Shown in pieces: positions 17,670 to 27,675 of a stretch of 64,000 bases of DNA. The stretch lies in contig NZ_CP089095.1 of NCBI RefSeq assembly GCF_021172145.1, forward strand, positions 496,001-560,000, given 5' to 3'. Position numbers and translations under genes: made by a program. The first letter of the stretch is position 1; each line of letters starts with the position of its first letter. This stretch comes from Flavobacterium cyclinae (GTDB taxonomy: Bacteria; Bacteroidota; Bacteroidia; Flavobacteriales; Flavobacteriaceae). A model generated the notes under the pieces. The model ran no database searches, was not told the DNA's origin, and saw only the letters and a program-made list of their open reading frames with translations.

Positions 17670-18962
17670 ATGTTTGAATTAATTACATATTCGATTTTAG
17701 CTTTCCTAGCGCTAATTTTACTAATGGTGTTTATGCTATTATATGCAAAATCTAAATTAGTTAACTCTGGTGCTGTTAAGATTAAAATTAACGGAGAAAA
17801 TGAAATCGAAGTTGGTGGGGGTGCAACACTTTTAACAACTTTAGGGAATAATAAAATCTTTTTACCATCTGCTTGTGGTGGTGGAGGTTCTTGTTTGCAA
17901 TGTAAATGTAAAGTATTAGATGGAGGAGGAGAACCTTTACCAACAGAAATTCCAAACTTTACTCGTAAAGAATTAGCTGACGGTTGGAGATTAGGTTGTC
18001 AAGTTAAAGTAAAACAAGACATGGTAATTGAAGTGCCAGAAGAAATTTTTGGTATCAAAAAATTCGAAGCAAAAGTATATTCTAACTATAACGTAGCTTC
18101 TTTCATTAAAGAATTTATCGTTGAGTTACCAGAAGATATGCACTATGAAGCTGGAGGTTATATCCAAATTGAAATCCCATCTTGTGAAGTTAAATTTACG
18201 GATATTGATATCACGGCTCACCCAGTTGAACACCCAGGTGAACCAGATAAATTTAAATTAGAGTGGGATAAATTTAAGTTGTGGCCATTAGTTATGAAAA
18301 ATAACGAATTGGTTGAAAGAGCATACTCTATGGCTTCTTACCCTGCTGAAGGAAGAAAAATTATGTTGAATGTACGTATTGCTACTCCTCCTTTTGATAG
18401 AGCTACTAACGATTGGATGAAAGTAAACCCAGGAGTTGCTTCTTCATATGTCTTCTCTAGAAAAGCGGGTGATACTGTAACTGTTTCAGGACCTTATGGT
18501 GAATTCTTTATCAACGAATCTGAAGCTGAAATGTTATACATAGGTGGTGGAGCTGGTATGGCGCCAATGCGTTCTCATTTATACCACTTATTCCGTACAG
18601 TGAAAACGGGAAGAAAAGTTACGTATTGGTACGGAGGTCGTTCTAAACGTGAGTTGTTCTATGTAGATCACTTTAGAGCTTTAGAAAAAGATTTTCCTAA
18701 CTTCAAATTCCATATCGCTTTATCTGAACCTTTACCAGAAGATAACTGGAAAGTTAAAGATGGACCACATGGCGAAGGTGATGGTTTCGTAGGATTTATT
18801 CATAATGTTGTTATAGATAATCACTTGAAATTACATGATTCACCAGAAGATATCGAATTCTATTTCTGTGGACCGCCTATGATGAATCAAGCCGTTGTTA
18901 AAATGTGTGATGATTGGGGTGTGCCAAAAGAAAATGTTCGTTTCGACGACTTTGGAGGTTAA
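17670..18962 (+). CDS. nqrF: Na+-translocating NADH:quinone reductase subunit F
   Basis: The 430-residue NADH-oxidising subunit has an N-terminal membrane anchor (about 4-25). A plant-type 2Fe-2S domain carries Cys69, Cys75, Cys78 and Cys110 as ligands (SACGGGGSCLQCKC and GWRLGCQV). An FAD domain (RAYSMASYP) and an NADH domain (YIGGGAGMAPMRSH, YFCGPPMMNQAV) follow. It feeds electrons from NADH into the complex at the cytoplasmic face. It is the last gene of the operon and is followed 20 bases later by a strong terminator. Confidence 0.96.
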   Translation: MFELITYSILAFLALILLMVFMLLYAKSKLVNSGAVKIKINGENEIEVGGGATLLTTLGNNKIFLPSACGGGGSCLQCKCKVLDGGGEPLPTEIPNFTRKELADGWRLGCQVKVKQDMVIEVPEEIFGIKKFEAKVYSNYNVASFIKEFIVELPEDMHYEAGGYIQIEIPSCEVKFTDIDITAHPVEHPGEPDKFKLEWDKFKLWPLVMKNNELVERAYSMASYPAEGRKIMLNVRIATPPFDRATNDWMKVNPGVASSYVFSRKAGDTVTVSGPYGEFFINESEAEMLYIGGGAGMAPMRSHLYHLFRTVKTGRKVTYWYGGRSKRELFYVDHFRALEKDFPNFKFHIALSEPLPEDNWKVKDGPHGEGDGFVGFIHNVVIDNHLKLHDSPEDIEFYFCGPPMMNQAVVKMCDDWGVPKENVRFDDFGG

Positions 18963-18981
18963 TCCAAAATTTATATATCAA

Positions 18982-19011
18982 AACCGATTCAGAAATGAAT
19001 CGGTTTTTTTG
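18982..19011 (+). terminator. Terminator of the nqr operon
   Basis: A perfect 9-bp stem, AACCGATTC (18982-18990) with GAATCGGTT (18997-19005), encloses the loop AGAAAT and is followed by a T-run. An almost identical copy lies after the next gene (23307-23337). Confidence 0.9.
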
Positions 19012-19079
19012 TTTTTTAACAGTTGTTAAAGATTATTTTTTATTACATTGCATTCAAATTTGTCCCAAACATATTTACA

Positions 19080-22000
19080 ATGAAAAAAACTTACCTATTA
19101 TTATTTTTATTTATTACTGTATTAGCCAAAGCCCAAATCGAACAAAAAAGACAATTAAAACTAACAGAACACAATAAAGAATCTGTTAGACGATTTGGAG
19201 TAATACGATGTTTATCAACTGAAGCCGATTCTCTTAGTAGAATCAAACACCCCGAGCGAGGATCCATTAACGACTTTGAAGAATGGTTAGCTCCAAAAAT
19301 TACCGAATATAAACGTCAAGTTGCAAATGGTACTCTTAGTAGAGCAACTGTTTTAACAATTCCTGTTGTAGTTCACGTTATCCATGATGGAGATGCAGTA
19401 GGTACTGGTGAGAATATTAGCGATGCTCAAGTACTTTCTCAAATTAGAGTGTTAAACGAAGATTTTAGACGTATGTTAGGTACGCCTGGATATAATACAA
19501 GTCCAGTGGGTGCTGATATAGAAATCGAATTTTGTATGGCACAAACCGATCCTAATGGTGCGGCTACAAATGGTATAGATCGCGTTAATACCGGTGTTGC
19601 TAGTTATACTTCAATGGCTGCAACTGATGCTATGAAAACTACTACTATTTGGGATCCGACACAATATTTAAATATGTGGTCGGTTCGTTTTGGTGGAGGT
19701 ATGGCAGGAACTCTAGGTTATGCTCAATTCCCAGACAACTCTGGATTAGCTGGATTGTCAGCTAGTGGAGGTGCTGCAAACACAGATGGAGTAGTTTCTT
19801 CATTTGATGCCTTTGGTTCACAAGCATATGCCGCAGGTTCTTATAATCCTACTTATAATTTAGGTAGAACAATGACACATGAAGTTGGTCATTGGGTAGG
19901 ATTACGTCATATATGGGGAGATGGAAACTGTAGCGTAGATGATTTTTGTGCTGATACCCCAGGTTCAGATGCTGCTAATTTTGGTTGCCCAAATACAAAC
20001 AGTTGTGTTGATGCTGCACCTGATCCAAGAGATATGGTTGAAAACTATATGGATTATACAGATGATGCTTGTATGAACATTTTTACCGAAGATCAAAAAA
20101 CAAGAATTCGAACTGTTTTTACTGTTTCACCAAGAAGAATGGAATTGGCAAGTTCAACTAAATGTCAGCCGCCAGCTCCTATTATTGGATTCAACTTAGA
20201 CGAAACATTAATTAATGAAGGTACAGATTGCGGTTATCAAGATGTTGTATTATCAGTAGGAATTCAAAAAGCACCTTCGGCAAATGCAACAGTTTCTTTT
20301 ACCACATCTGGTAGCGCAACTCTTGGTTTGGATTTTGATATTTTCCCATCATCTGTTGTTTTTTCTGCAGGCTCAACCGCTTCTCAAAATGTAACAGTTA
20401 GAATTTACAATGATGGTGTTGTAGAGTCAACCGAAAATATTTTAATTGGATTATCTCTTTCTACTACTGGTGATGCAATAATCACAACAGGCACTTTAAA
20501 AGATCATTTAATTACAATTAATGATGATGATTATGCACCTTCACCATCAGTTGTTGTTGACATTATTAATGCCGATTTTAATTCTGGTGCAAATGGATTT
20601 ACATCAACAGGTAATGCAGGTTCTGATTTATTTTTATTAGGAAATACAGCTTCAGCATCTAGTACATTTTGGAATGTTCAAAATACAAATACAACTCAGT
20701 TTGCATTTACTAATGATGATAGATGTAATTGTAATAAGAACAATGATATGTTGATTTCTCCAGTATTTAGTCTTGTTGGATACTCTAATGCTACCTTAAC
20801 ATTTGATCATGCTTTTGCAGATGTTGCTGCAGCTGAAGTTGGAGAAGTTCGTATTTCAGTAAATGGAGGAACTACTTGGACAACAATTCTTAATTTGACT
20901 AATACAAGCACTACAACAGGTAGCGGAATCTATTTCACCCCATGGGTAAATGGAAACACAATAGACTTAGCGCCTTATTTAGGACAAGCAAATGTTAGAA
21001 TTGCTTTTCGTTATAGAGATGGAGGAGGATGGAATTATGGTATGGCAGTTGATAATGTAAGAGTGTTTTCGAGCACTGTTGCGGTAATTCAGGAAGCAGT
21101 AAATAGCACCAATAAAGATAATGGTCTTTTGAGAAATAATGAAACAGTAAATTGGTATGATCCAGCAACAAATAATGTGATGGGTACTATTCAAAATGCA
21201 TCAACTTTTGATTATGGATGTACTACTGTAGAAGTAGATAGAAGTCAAGTTTCATTAGGAGCAGCAACGTGGCCTTTTATTGATGCAATTATTTCAAATC
21301 ATCTTTTGGCAAAAACTTTTTATGTTAATCCTACAAATGATAATGCTACTGGAAACTATACAGTTTCATTTTATTATACTAATGCAGAAGTTACAGCATG
21401 GGAATCAGCAACAGGTAGATCAAGAACTGAATTACACGTAATAAAAGTTGTTGACAATTCAATTAGTTTAGTAAATGATACTAATTTTAGTAGTTACACT
21501 ATTGAGGAAATACCAGTAACAATATCAGCTTTTGGTTCTGATGTAATTTTTCAAGCTACATTTACTACAAATTTAAGAGGAGGTTACGCTATAGGGCCTA
21601 AATCACAAATAAATTGTGGGGATATTACAACTACATGGAACGGTACAACTTGGTCTAATGGAAGCCCTAATAAACAAATTGCTGTTATTGTAGATGGAAA
21701 TTATGATACCAATTTGAATGGTAATTTTGAATGTTGCAGTTTAGCGGTAAATTCAGGTGTAAATTTCGATATCAAATCAAACAACTATATTTTAGTAGTT
21801 AATGAGGTAACCAATAATGGAAATTTTACTATTTCAAACAATGGTTCGTTAATACAAGAAAATGATTTAGCTGTTAACACAGGAAATATTTCTTATGAAC
21901 GAATTGCTTCTGTAAAATTACAAGATTATGTGTATTGGTCTTCACCAATTTCAGGTTTTGATGTACATAATATTTCACCATTAACACCTTCAAATTTTTA

Positions 22001-23282
22001 TTGGACATGGAATCCAACAATAGTGAATTCAAATTCTGGACAAGGAGATTGGGTTAACGCATCTTCAACTATGAATCCGGGTGTGGGTTACATTGTAAGA
22101 GCTCCAAATGGATTTAGTAATTCGGTTAATCAAAATTGGGTTGTTAATTTTAATGGAGGAGTTCCTAACAACGGAGTGTTTACTCCTTCAATTTCTAGAG
22201 GTAATAATGTGAATTCAGGTTTAACAACACCTAGCGGCGTAACTCTAGCTGATACAGATGATAATTGGAATTTAATTGGTAATCCATATCCATCTTCAAT
22301 TGGAATAGATGCATTTTTAACTGCAAATACAGATATTGATGGTTTTGTTCGTTTATGGACTCATAATTCATTGCCTAATGCAGTAAATACGGGTTCTTTT
22401 TATGGTAATTTTAATTCTAATTATTCCGCATCAGATTACATAACTATAAATGGAGCAGGTGCAACGAGTGGTCCTGGTACATTAAGTGTTATTGGTGGTG
22501 GACAATCGTTCTTTGTGCTAATGAATCCAGGTTTAGCAACTAGTAGTACTGTACTGTTTAATAATTCTATGAGAGATAAATTGTTTTCAAATAGTCAGTT
22601 TTACAGAGCTACTGAAGGTGTTGAAAATCATAGATTTTGGTTAGATCTTGTAAGTGGTACAGAAACTTCAAGAACGTTAATTTCCTATAACGAAATGGCA
22701 ACAAACGGAAGAGATAGAATGTATGACGCCATTACAAATTATAGAAATTTACAAACAATTTATACTTTATTAGAAAACGAACCTATGGTAATTCAAGGTA
22801 AAGCGCTACCATTTTTAGATGACGACTCCATCGAATTGGGAGTTAAAATTCCATCAAATGGTCAGTTTACCATTGCAATTGGTGCTTTAGATGGTTTATT
22901 TGTGAATCAAAATATTTATTTAAAAGATAAATTAAATAATGTTATTCATGATTTAAAAACTTCACCATATAGTTTTTATGCAGATGCTGGAATTGTAAAT
23001 AACAGATTTGAAATTATTTACAAGAATGATGTTTTAGGCAATGAAGACTTTATTAATTCATCCGTTTCAATTTATGTAGACTCAAATATTATTAATGTTA
23101 CTACAAAGGATGAAATTCAAGAAGTATTAGTATTTGATGTATTGGGACGAAAATTATATGAAAATAAATCAATTGCAAATTTAAGTTTTGCTTTGCCATT
23201 ATTAAATTCAAGCAATCAAGCTTTGGTTGTGAAAGTAAAATTGAAAAATGGTCAAGTTTATACTCAAAAAATCATTTTATAG
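19080..23282 (+). CDS. Secreted M43-family (pappalysin-like) zinc metalloprotease with T9SS type A sorting domain
   Basis: From the ATG at 19080 the protein has 1400 residues and a clean signal peptide (MKKTYLLLFLFITVLAKAQ); the in-frame upstream start at 19023 would bury it. The catalytic zinc motif is HEVGHWVGLRH (267-277) with a Met-turn region NYMDYTDDACMNIFT (about 322-336), typical of M43 gluzincin/metzincin peptidases. A Calx-beta-like domain (about 365-484), a jelly-roll-like region (about 490-685) and further beta-rich repeats follow. The last 75 residues (EVLVFDVLGRKLYEN ... YTQKIIL) are a type A T9SS sorting domain. It should be exported to the cell surface or medium. The gene is single, with terminators on both sides. 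Confidence 0.9.
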   Translation: MKKTYLLLFLFITVLAKAQIEQKRQLKLTEHNKESVRRFGVIRCLSTEADSLSRIKHPERGSINDFEEWLAPKITEYKRQVANGTLSRATVLTIPVVVHVIHDGDAVGTGENISDAQVLSQIRVLNEDFRRMLGTPGYNTSPVGADIEIEFCMAQTDPNGAATNGIDRVNTGVASYTSMAATDAMKTTTIWDPTQYLNMWSVRFGGGMAGTLGYAQFPDNSGLAGLSASGGAANTDGVVSSFDAFGSQAYAAGSYNPTYNLGRTMTHEVGHWVGLRHIWGDGNCSVDDFCADTPGSDAANFGCPNTNSCVDAAPDPRDMVENYMDYTDDACMNIFTEDQKTRIRTVFTVSPRRMELASSTKCQPPAPIIGFNLDETLINEGTDCGYQDVVLSVGIQKAPSANATVSFTTSGSATLGLDFDIFPSSVVFSAGSTASQNVTVRIYNDGVVESTENILIGLSLSTTGDAIITTGTLKDHLITINDDDYAPSPSVVVDIINADFNSGANGFTSTGNAGSDLFLLGNTASASSTFWNVQNTNTTQFAFTNDDRCNCNKNNDMLISPVFSLVGYSNATLTFDHAFADVAAAEVGEVRISVNGGTTWTTILNLTNTSTTTGSGIYFTPWVNGNTIDLAPYLGQANVRIAFRYRDGGGWNYGMAVDNVRVFSSTVAVIQEAVNSTNKDNGLLRNNETVNWYDPATNNVMGTIQNASTFDYGCTTVEVDRSQVSLGAATWPFIDAIISNHLLAKTFYVNPTNDNATGNYTVSFYYTNAEVTAWESATGRSRTELHVIKVVDNSISLVNDTNFSSYTIEEIPVTISAFGSDVIFQATFTTNLRGGYAIGPKSQINCGDITTTWNGTTWSNGSPNKQIAVIVDGNYDTNLNGNFECCSLAVNSGVNFDIKSNNYILVVNEVTNNGNFTISNNGSLIQENDLAVNTGNISYERIASVKLQDYVYWSSPISGFDVHNISPLTPSNFYWTWNPTIVNSNSGQGDWVNASSTMNPGVGYIVRAPNGFSNSVNQNWVVNFNGGVPNNGVFTPSISRGNNVNSGLTTPSGVTLADTDDNWNLIGNPYPSSIGIDAFLTANTDIDGFVRLWTHNSLPNAVNTGSFYGNFNSNYSASDYITINGAGATSGPGTLSVIGGGQSFFVLMNPGLATSSTVLFNNSMRDKLFSNSQFYRATEGVENHRFWLDLVSGTETSRTLISYNEMATNGRDRMYDAITNYRNLQTIYTLLENEPMVIQGKALPFLDDDSIELGVKIPSNGQFTIAIGALDGLFVNQNIYLKDKLNNVIHDLKTSPYSFYADAGIVNNRFEIIYKNDVLGNEDFINSSVSIYVDSNIINVTTKDEIQEVLVFDVLGRKLYENKSIANLSFALPLLNSSNQALVVKVKLKNGQVYTQKIIL

Positions 23283-23306
23283 ATGTATTAAACTATAAAT
23301 AATATA

Positions 23307-23337
23307 AACCGATTCAGAAATGAGTCGGTTTTTTTAT
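23307..23337 (+). terminator. Terminator of the metalloprotease gene
   Basis: AACCGATTC (23307-23315), loop AGAAAT, and GAGTCGGTT (23322-23330) with one G-T wobble are followed by a T-run. The left arm and loop are identical to the nqr terminator. Confidence 0.88.
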
Positions 23338-23355
23338 GCATTCAAATAGAATAAC

Positions 23356-23363
23356 TACCTTTG
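23356..23363 (+). promoter_or_regulatory. Putative -7 box of the small gene preceding apbE
   Basis: TACCTTTG fits TAnnTTTG and ends only four bases before the ATG at 23368, so the mRNA would be leaderless. No clear upstream TTTG is seen. Confidence 0.45.
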
Positions 23364-23367
23364 CATC

Positions 23368-23733
23368 ATGGAAGCATTATCAAAACAAGACTTACATCAT
23401 TTGGCTATGAATCACGTAGGAAAAGAACTCGAAAAACAAGGTTTTGAGTTTATTTCTATTAACAGCCAATTGAAAAGACATCCCCAATTTATTTGTGTAG
23501 ATAAACCTACAAATACCTTGCATTTTGTAATGGTTCAAGCCGTAACTTATCCCGATAATCCCACTGAATATGATGTTGTTTTTATGGAAACATTCATCAA
23601 GCATGCTAAAGAAAAGAAAGCGAAAGTTTTATTTGCAGGAGTAGGTTTTGCTAATGCAGAAGATTTCGAAAAACCGATTTTAAAAAATCAAGATTATATA
23701 TTAAATTATGAAGGAATTAAAGAGATTTTGTAG
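23368..23733 (+). CDS. Small conserved-looking protein of unknown function upstream of apbE
   Basis: The protein is 121 residues with no signal peptide and a mixed alpha/beta pattern. An N-terminal helix (LHHLAMNHVGKELEKQGFEF) leads to a strand, LHFVMVQAVTYP, a helix, FIKHAKEKKAK, and a strand, VLFAGVGFANAE. The order faintly recalls the PD-(D/E)xK nuclease-like fold of YraN-type proteins, but the catalytic E-x-K is missing, so nuclease activity is not suggested. Its end overlaps the start of apbE by 26 bases, so the two are translationally linked. A role in NQR maturation or in positioning ApbE is a guess from context only. Confidence 0.7.
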   Translation: MEALSKQDLHHLAMNHVGKELEKQGFEFISINSQLKRHPQFICVDKPTNTLHFVMVQAVTYPDNPTEYDVVFMETFIKHAKEKKAKVLFAGVGFANAEDFEKPILKNQDYILNYEGIKEIL

Positions 23734-24724
23734 CTTTTTTATTGTCCTAGTATTATTTATTTCATGTGATAAAACAACTGATTTTTATACCATTCAAGGT
23801 GAAGCACAAGGAAGTACGTATTCTATAAAATACATTTCAACAGAAGAAAAAGTTACTAAAAATCAAATTGATTCTTTGTTAACGGCTTTCGATTTATCAC
23901 TTTCTACGTATCGATCAGATTCTAAAATTTCCAAAATAAATGCGGGTGATTCTACTGTTGTAATTGATGATTTTTTTATAGAAACATTCCAACTTTCGAA
24001 TCAAATTTATAATGAAACCAATGGTTTTTTTGATCCTACTATTGGTGTTTTAGTCAATGCTTATGGCTTTGGTCCAAATAAAAAGCATCAAGATTTAACT
24101 CCTAAACAAGTAGATAGTTTATTGCAATTTGTAGGTTTTGATAAGATTAAATTAAATGAAAATAAAACTATATCAAAGAAATACAATGAGATGTTTATTG
24201 ATTTTAATGCAATTGCGCAAGGTTATTCAGTTGATGTAGTGGTCAACTATTTAATGTCAAAAGGGATTGAAAATGCAATAGTAGAAATTGGAGGTGAATT
24301 ATTCGCTTTAGGTAAAAATACGATTAATAATAAAAATTGGGTAGTAGGAATTGATGATCCATTACAAAAACCAGAAGAGCGTACCTTAATTGCTAAAGTG
24401 AATTTAGAGAATCTTGGAATGGCAACATCTGGAAATTATCGAAAAGTTATGATTGATGAAAAAACAGGAGAGAAATTCGTTCACATTATTAATCCTAAAA
24501 CAGGTTTAGCGCAAAAAAATAATGTGTTAAGTGCGACTGTTTTATCTAAATCTTCAGGCTTATCAGATGGATATGCAACAGCATTTATGTTAATGAGTTT
24601 AGAAGAAAGTAAGTTGTTTCTTCAAAAACATCCAGAATTATATGTAATGCTCTTGTATTCTGATTCAAATCATAAAATGCAACAATTTATTACAGAAAAT
24701 TTCAAACAATTGATTAAAGAATAA
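23708..24724 (+). CDS. apbE: FAD:protein FMN transferase (lipoprotein)
   Basis: The 338-residue protein has a lipoprotein signal (FIVLVLFISCDK, Cys about 19) and ApbE motifs: GEAQGSTYSIKY, LSTYRSDSKISKIN, DFNAIAQGYSVD, IVEIGGELFALG, and HIINPKTG followed by GLSDGYATAF near the C-terminus. ApbE uses FAD to attach FMN to Thr in S-x-x-T motifs, as found in NqrB (Thr213) and NqrC (Thr201) here. It would act on the outer face of the inner membrane. Closeness to the nqr operon supports that role, even though a protease gene now separates them. Confidence 0.93.
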   Translation: MKELKRFCSFFIVLVLFISCDKTTDFYTIQGEAQGSTYSIKYISTEEKVTKNQIDSLLTAFDLSLSTYRSDSKISKINAGDSTVVIDDFFIETFQLSNQIYNETNGFFDPTIGVLVNAYGFGPNKKHQDLTPKQVDSLLQFVGFDKIKLNENKTISKKYNEMFIDFNAIAQGYSVDVVVNYLMSKGIENAIVEIGGELFALGKNTINNKNWVVGIDDPLQKPEERTLIAKVNLENLGMATSGNYRKVMIDEKTGEKFVHIINPKTGLAQKNNVLSATVLSKSSGLSDGYATAFMLMSLEESKLFLQKHPELYVMLLYSDSNHKMQQFITENFKQLIKE

Positions 24725-24795
24725 TTCTAAATTAGAAATAGATTGTTAAATCTTATATAATAAACTTTTGATTTTGTAGTTATAAAGATAATTTT

Positions 24796-27624
24796 ATGAA
24801 AACAAAATCAAATTTTATGAAGAAATTCCAATTTTCAATTTCGTTATTGCTATTAGTTCCTGCATTTCTTTTTGCTCAGGAAATTAAACTTGAGGATCCT
24901 ATTCCTACAGATCCAAATGTTAAAATCGGGAAGTTATCAAACGGATTAACTTATTACATTCGAAAAAATGACAAACCAGAAGACAAAGTAGATTTGCGTT
25001 TGGTAGTTAATGCTGGTTCAATTCTTGAAACTGATCAGCAACAAGGTTTGGCTCACTTCATGGAGCACATGTGCTTTAATGGGACAAAGCGATTTCCAAA
25101 AAATCAATTAGTGGACTATTTACAAAGTATAGGAGTGAAATTCGGACAACACTTGAATGCTTATACAAGTTTTGATGAAACAGTCTATTTCTTACCTATT
25201 CCAGCAGATGATAAAGAAAAAGTTGAAAAAGGATTTCAAATTCTAGAAGATTGGGCGTTTAATACTACTCTTACTCCAGAAGAAATTGACAAAGAAAGAG
25301 GGGTTGTTCTTGAAGAATATAGAATTGGTCTTGGTGCAGATAAAAGAATGATGGGGCGTTTTATGCCAAAAATGATGTATAATTCATTGTACGCAAAGCG
25401 TTTGCCAATAGGTCAAAAAGAAATCTTAGAAAACTTTACTTATGATAAATTAACAAGTTTTTACAAGGATTGGTATCGTCCAAATTTGATGGCGGTGATT
25501 GTAGTGGGAGATATTGATGTTGCTGAAATGGAAATGAAAATCAAAGAACATTTTAGTAAATATAAAAATCCAAAAAATGAAAAACCTCGCAAGATGTTTG
25601 ATGTTCCTAATCATAAAGAAACATTAGTAGCTATAGAAAGTGATAAAGAATCTCCTTATGCTCAAGTGCAATTGTTATATAAAGATTATGATGAGCCAAA
25701 ACCAATAGTTACTCTACTAGATTTCAAAAAAGAGTTAACAGAAGGTTTATTTGCAACCATGTTAAATGAACGATTACAAGAACTTCAAAATAGTCCAAAT
25801 CCACCATTTAATTTTGGTTATACTTATCACGGAGAAACATTTGCAAGAACTAAAGAAGCTTTTCAATCTTTTGCAATGGTAGCTCAAGACAAGCAATTAG
25901 AAGCATTAAAAGTACTTGTAAAAGAAAATGAGAGAGTAAAGCAATATGGATTTACTCAAGCGGAATTAGAAAGAGCAAAAGTAGACTTTTTGGCACAAAT
26001 GGAACGTCAATACAATGAGAGAAACAAAAGTGAATCAGAGAATTTTGTATGGGAATATCAAGGAAATTTCTTAACAAAAGAACCTATTCCAGGTATTGAA
26101 TGGACTTTTGAAACTATGAAAAAAATATTGCCAATGATTTCATTGGATGATACTAATGGACTTATTACTAGATATTTAAAAGATGATAATAGAGTTGTTG
26201 TTTTTACAGGTCCTGAAAAAGATGGAATGATAAAACCAACTGAAGAGCAAGTGTTAAATGCTATGAAAGTAGACGCTAAAGAGGTAACAGCTTATACGGA
26301 AACTGAAATTGCATCTAGTTTACTGAGAAATTCGTTAAAAGTTGGTTCAATTGTGTCAAAAACTAAAAATGATAAATTAGGAGCAACTATTTTAAAATTA
26401 TCAAATGGAGCAACAGTTACCTACAAAAAAACAGATTTTAAAAATGACGAAATTCTTTTTGAAGCTGTAAGTTTTGGTGGGTCTAATTTGTTTTCTGACG
26501 AAGAAATTGCAAAAGTGTCATTAGCAATGGGCGGAATTACTGAAGCTGGGTTTTCAGGTATGTCTAAAAATGATATTAATAAATTTATGACTGGTAAAAT
26601 TGCAAGAGTAAACCCATACGTCGGAGGAACAACAGAAGGATTTAGAGGGTCATCAACCCCAAAGGATATGGAATATTTGATGCAAATGGTTCATGCTTAT
26701 TTTACCGATATAAATTTTGATAAAGAAGCTTTTAATGGATTTGTTTCCAAACAAAAAGGTTTTATGGCAAATTTGTTGTCGCAACCTTCCATGTATTTTT
26801 CAAATGAGTTCTATACTTTTTTAAATCAAGGTAATCCAAGATACAAAGGTTTTCCTTCAGAAGCTGATTATGATAATGCTGATTATGCATTAGCTTACCA
26901 AAAATTTAAAGAAAGATTTGCAAACGCTGCAGATTTCCAATTTTATTTTGTAGGAAATTTCGACGAAAATCAATTAGAAAATTTTGTTAATCAATATATT
27001 GCTTCTTTACCTGGAGATGCTTCTAAAACTGAAACAGCTATTGATTTAGGCTATCGAATGATTAAAGGAGATCATAAAAAAATAGTGAATAAAGGTAAAG
27101 ATCCTAAAAGTACAGTTAATATCATGTTTTATGGAGAAACAAAATATGATACAAAAGAAGCATTTGCATTAAAAGCTTTGGGAGAAGTTTTGACAATTAA
27201 ATTAATTGAAGAGTTAAGAGAAAATGAAAGTGGTGTATACGGTATTTCCGCTAGAGCTAGTATGAATAAAATTCCCTATGGTTCATATAACTTCTCTATT
27301 AACTTTCCATGTGGGCCAGAAAATGCTGAAAAATTAGTTGAGTCTTCTTTGCGAGAATTGAATAAAATTATTGCAAATGGTCCTGAACAAAAAGATGTTG
27401 ACAAGTTCAAAGAGTCTGCAAAATTAGAGTATAAAGAAAATTTAAAGGTAAATAACTTTTGGATGTCTGTTTTAAAGAAAAGTTACACTGACCAAGAAAA
27501 TTCGGAAGAATCTTTGGAGTTTGAAGATAAATTAAATGCATTAACGGCTAAGGAAATTCAAGAGGTAGCTAAAAAATATCTTTCAAAAGATAAAGTTATT
27601 GGTATCTTGATGCCGGAAAACTAA
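24796..27624 (+). CDS. M16 (pitrilysin) family zinc peptidase, two-domain
   Basis: The 942-residue protein has a signal peptide; the second Met (24817, MKKFQFSISLLLLVPAFLFAQ) may be the true start. The inverted zinc motif HFMEH is at 87-91 (first-ATG numbering) with a downstream Glu in KERGVVLEEYR. A second M16 half without a zinc motif fills the C-terminal part, as usual in these clam-shell peptidases. It should degrade peptides in the periplasm. It is monocistronic and ends with a shared terminator. Confidence 0.9.
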   Translation: MKTKSNFMKKFQFSISLLLLVPAFLFAQEIKLEDPIPTDPNVKIGKLSNGLTYYIRKNDKPEDKVDLRLVVNAGSILETDQQQGLAHFMEHMCFNGTKRFPKNQLVDYLQSIGVKFGQHLNAYTSFDETVYFLPIPADDKEKVEKGFQILEDWAFNTTLTPEEIDKERGVVLEEYRIGLGADKRMMGRFMPKMMYNSLYAKRLPIGQKEILENFTYDKLTSFYKDWYRPNLMAVIVVGDIDVAEMEMKIKEHFSKYKNPKNEKPRKMFDVPNHKETLVAIESDKESPYAQVQLLYKDYDEPKPIVTLLDFKKELTEGLFATMLNERLQELQNSPNPPFNFGYTYHGETFARTKEAFQSFAMVAQDKQLEALKVLVKENERVKQYGFTQAELERAKVDFLAQMERQYNERNKSESENFVWEYQGNFLTKEPIPGIEWTFETMKKILPMISLDDTNGLITRYLKDDNRVVVFTGPEKDGMIKPTEEQVLNAMKVDAKEVTAYTETEIASSLLRNSLKVGSIVSKTKNDKLGATILKLSNGATVTYKKTDFKNDEILFEAVSFGGSNLFSDEEIAKVSLAMGGITEAGFSGMSKNDINKFMTGKIARVNPYVGGTTEGFRGSSTPKDMEYLMQMVHAYFTDINFDKEAFNGFVSKQKGFMANLLSQPSMYFSNEFYTFLNQGNPRYKGFPSEADYDNADYALAYQKFKERFANAADFQFYFVGNFDENQLENFVNQYIASLPGDASKTETAIDLGYRMIKGDHKKIVNKGKDPKSTVNIMFYGETKYDTKEAFALKALGEVLTIKLIEELRENESGVYGISARASMNKIPYGSYNFSINFPCGPENAEKLVESSLRELNKIIANGPEQKDVDKFKESAKLEYKENLKVNNFWMSVLKKSYTDQENSEESLEFEDKLNALTAKEIQEVAKKYLSKDKVIGILMPEN

Positions 27625-27644
27625 ATTTTTTAATAGAATATTAA

Positions 27645-27673
27645 AATCCAGAAACTGAAAAGGTTTCTGGATT
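27645..27673. terminator. Bidirectional terminator between the M16 gene and the methyltransferase gene
   Basis: A perfect 11-bp stem, AATCCAGAAAC (27645-27655) with GTTTCTGGATT (27663-27673), has A/T flanks on both sides and lies between convergent genes. Confidence 0.85.
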
Positions 27674-27675
27674 TT

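Noticed and set aside
19023..19079. Upstream start for the metalloprotease
   Set aside because: The extra 19 residues would hide the signal peptide MKKTYLLLFLFITVLAKAQ, which begins at 19080.
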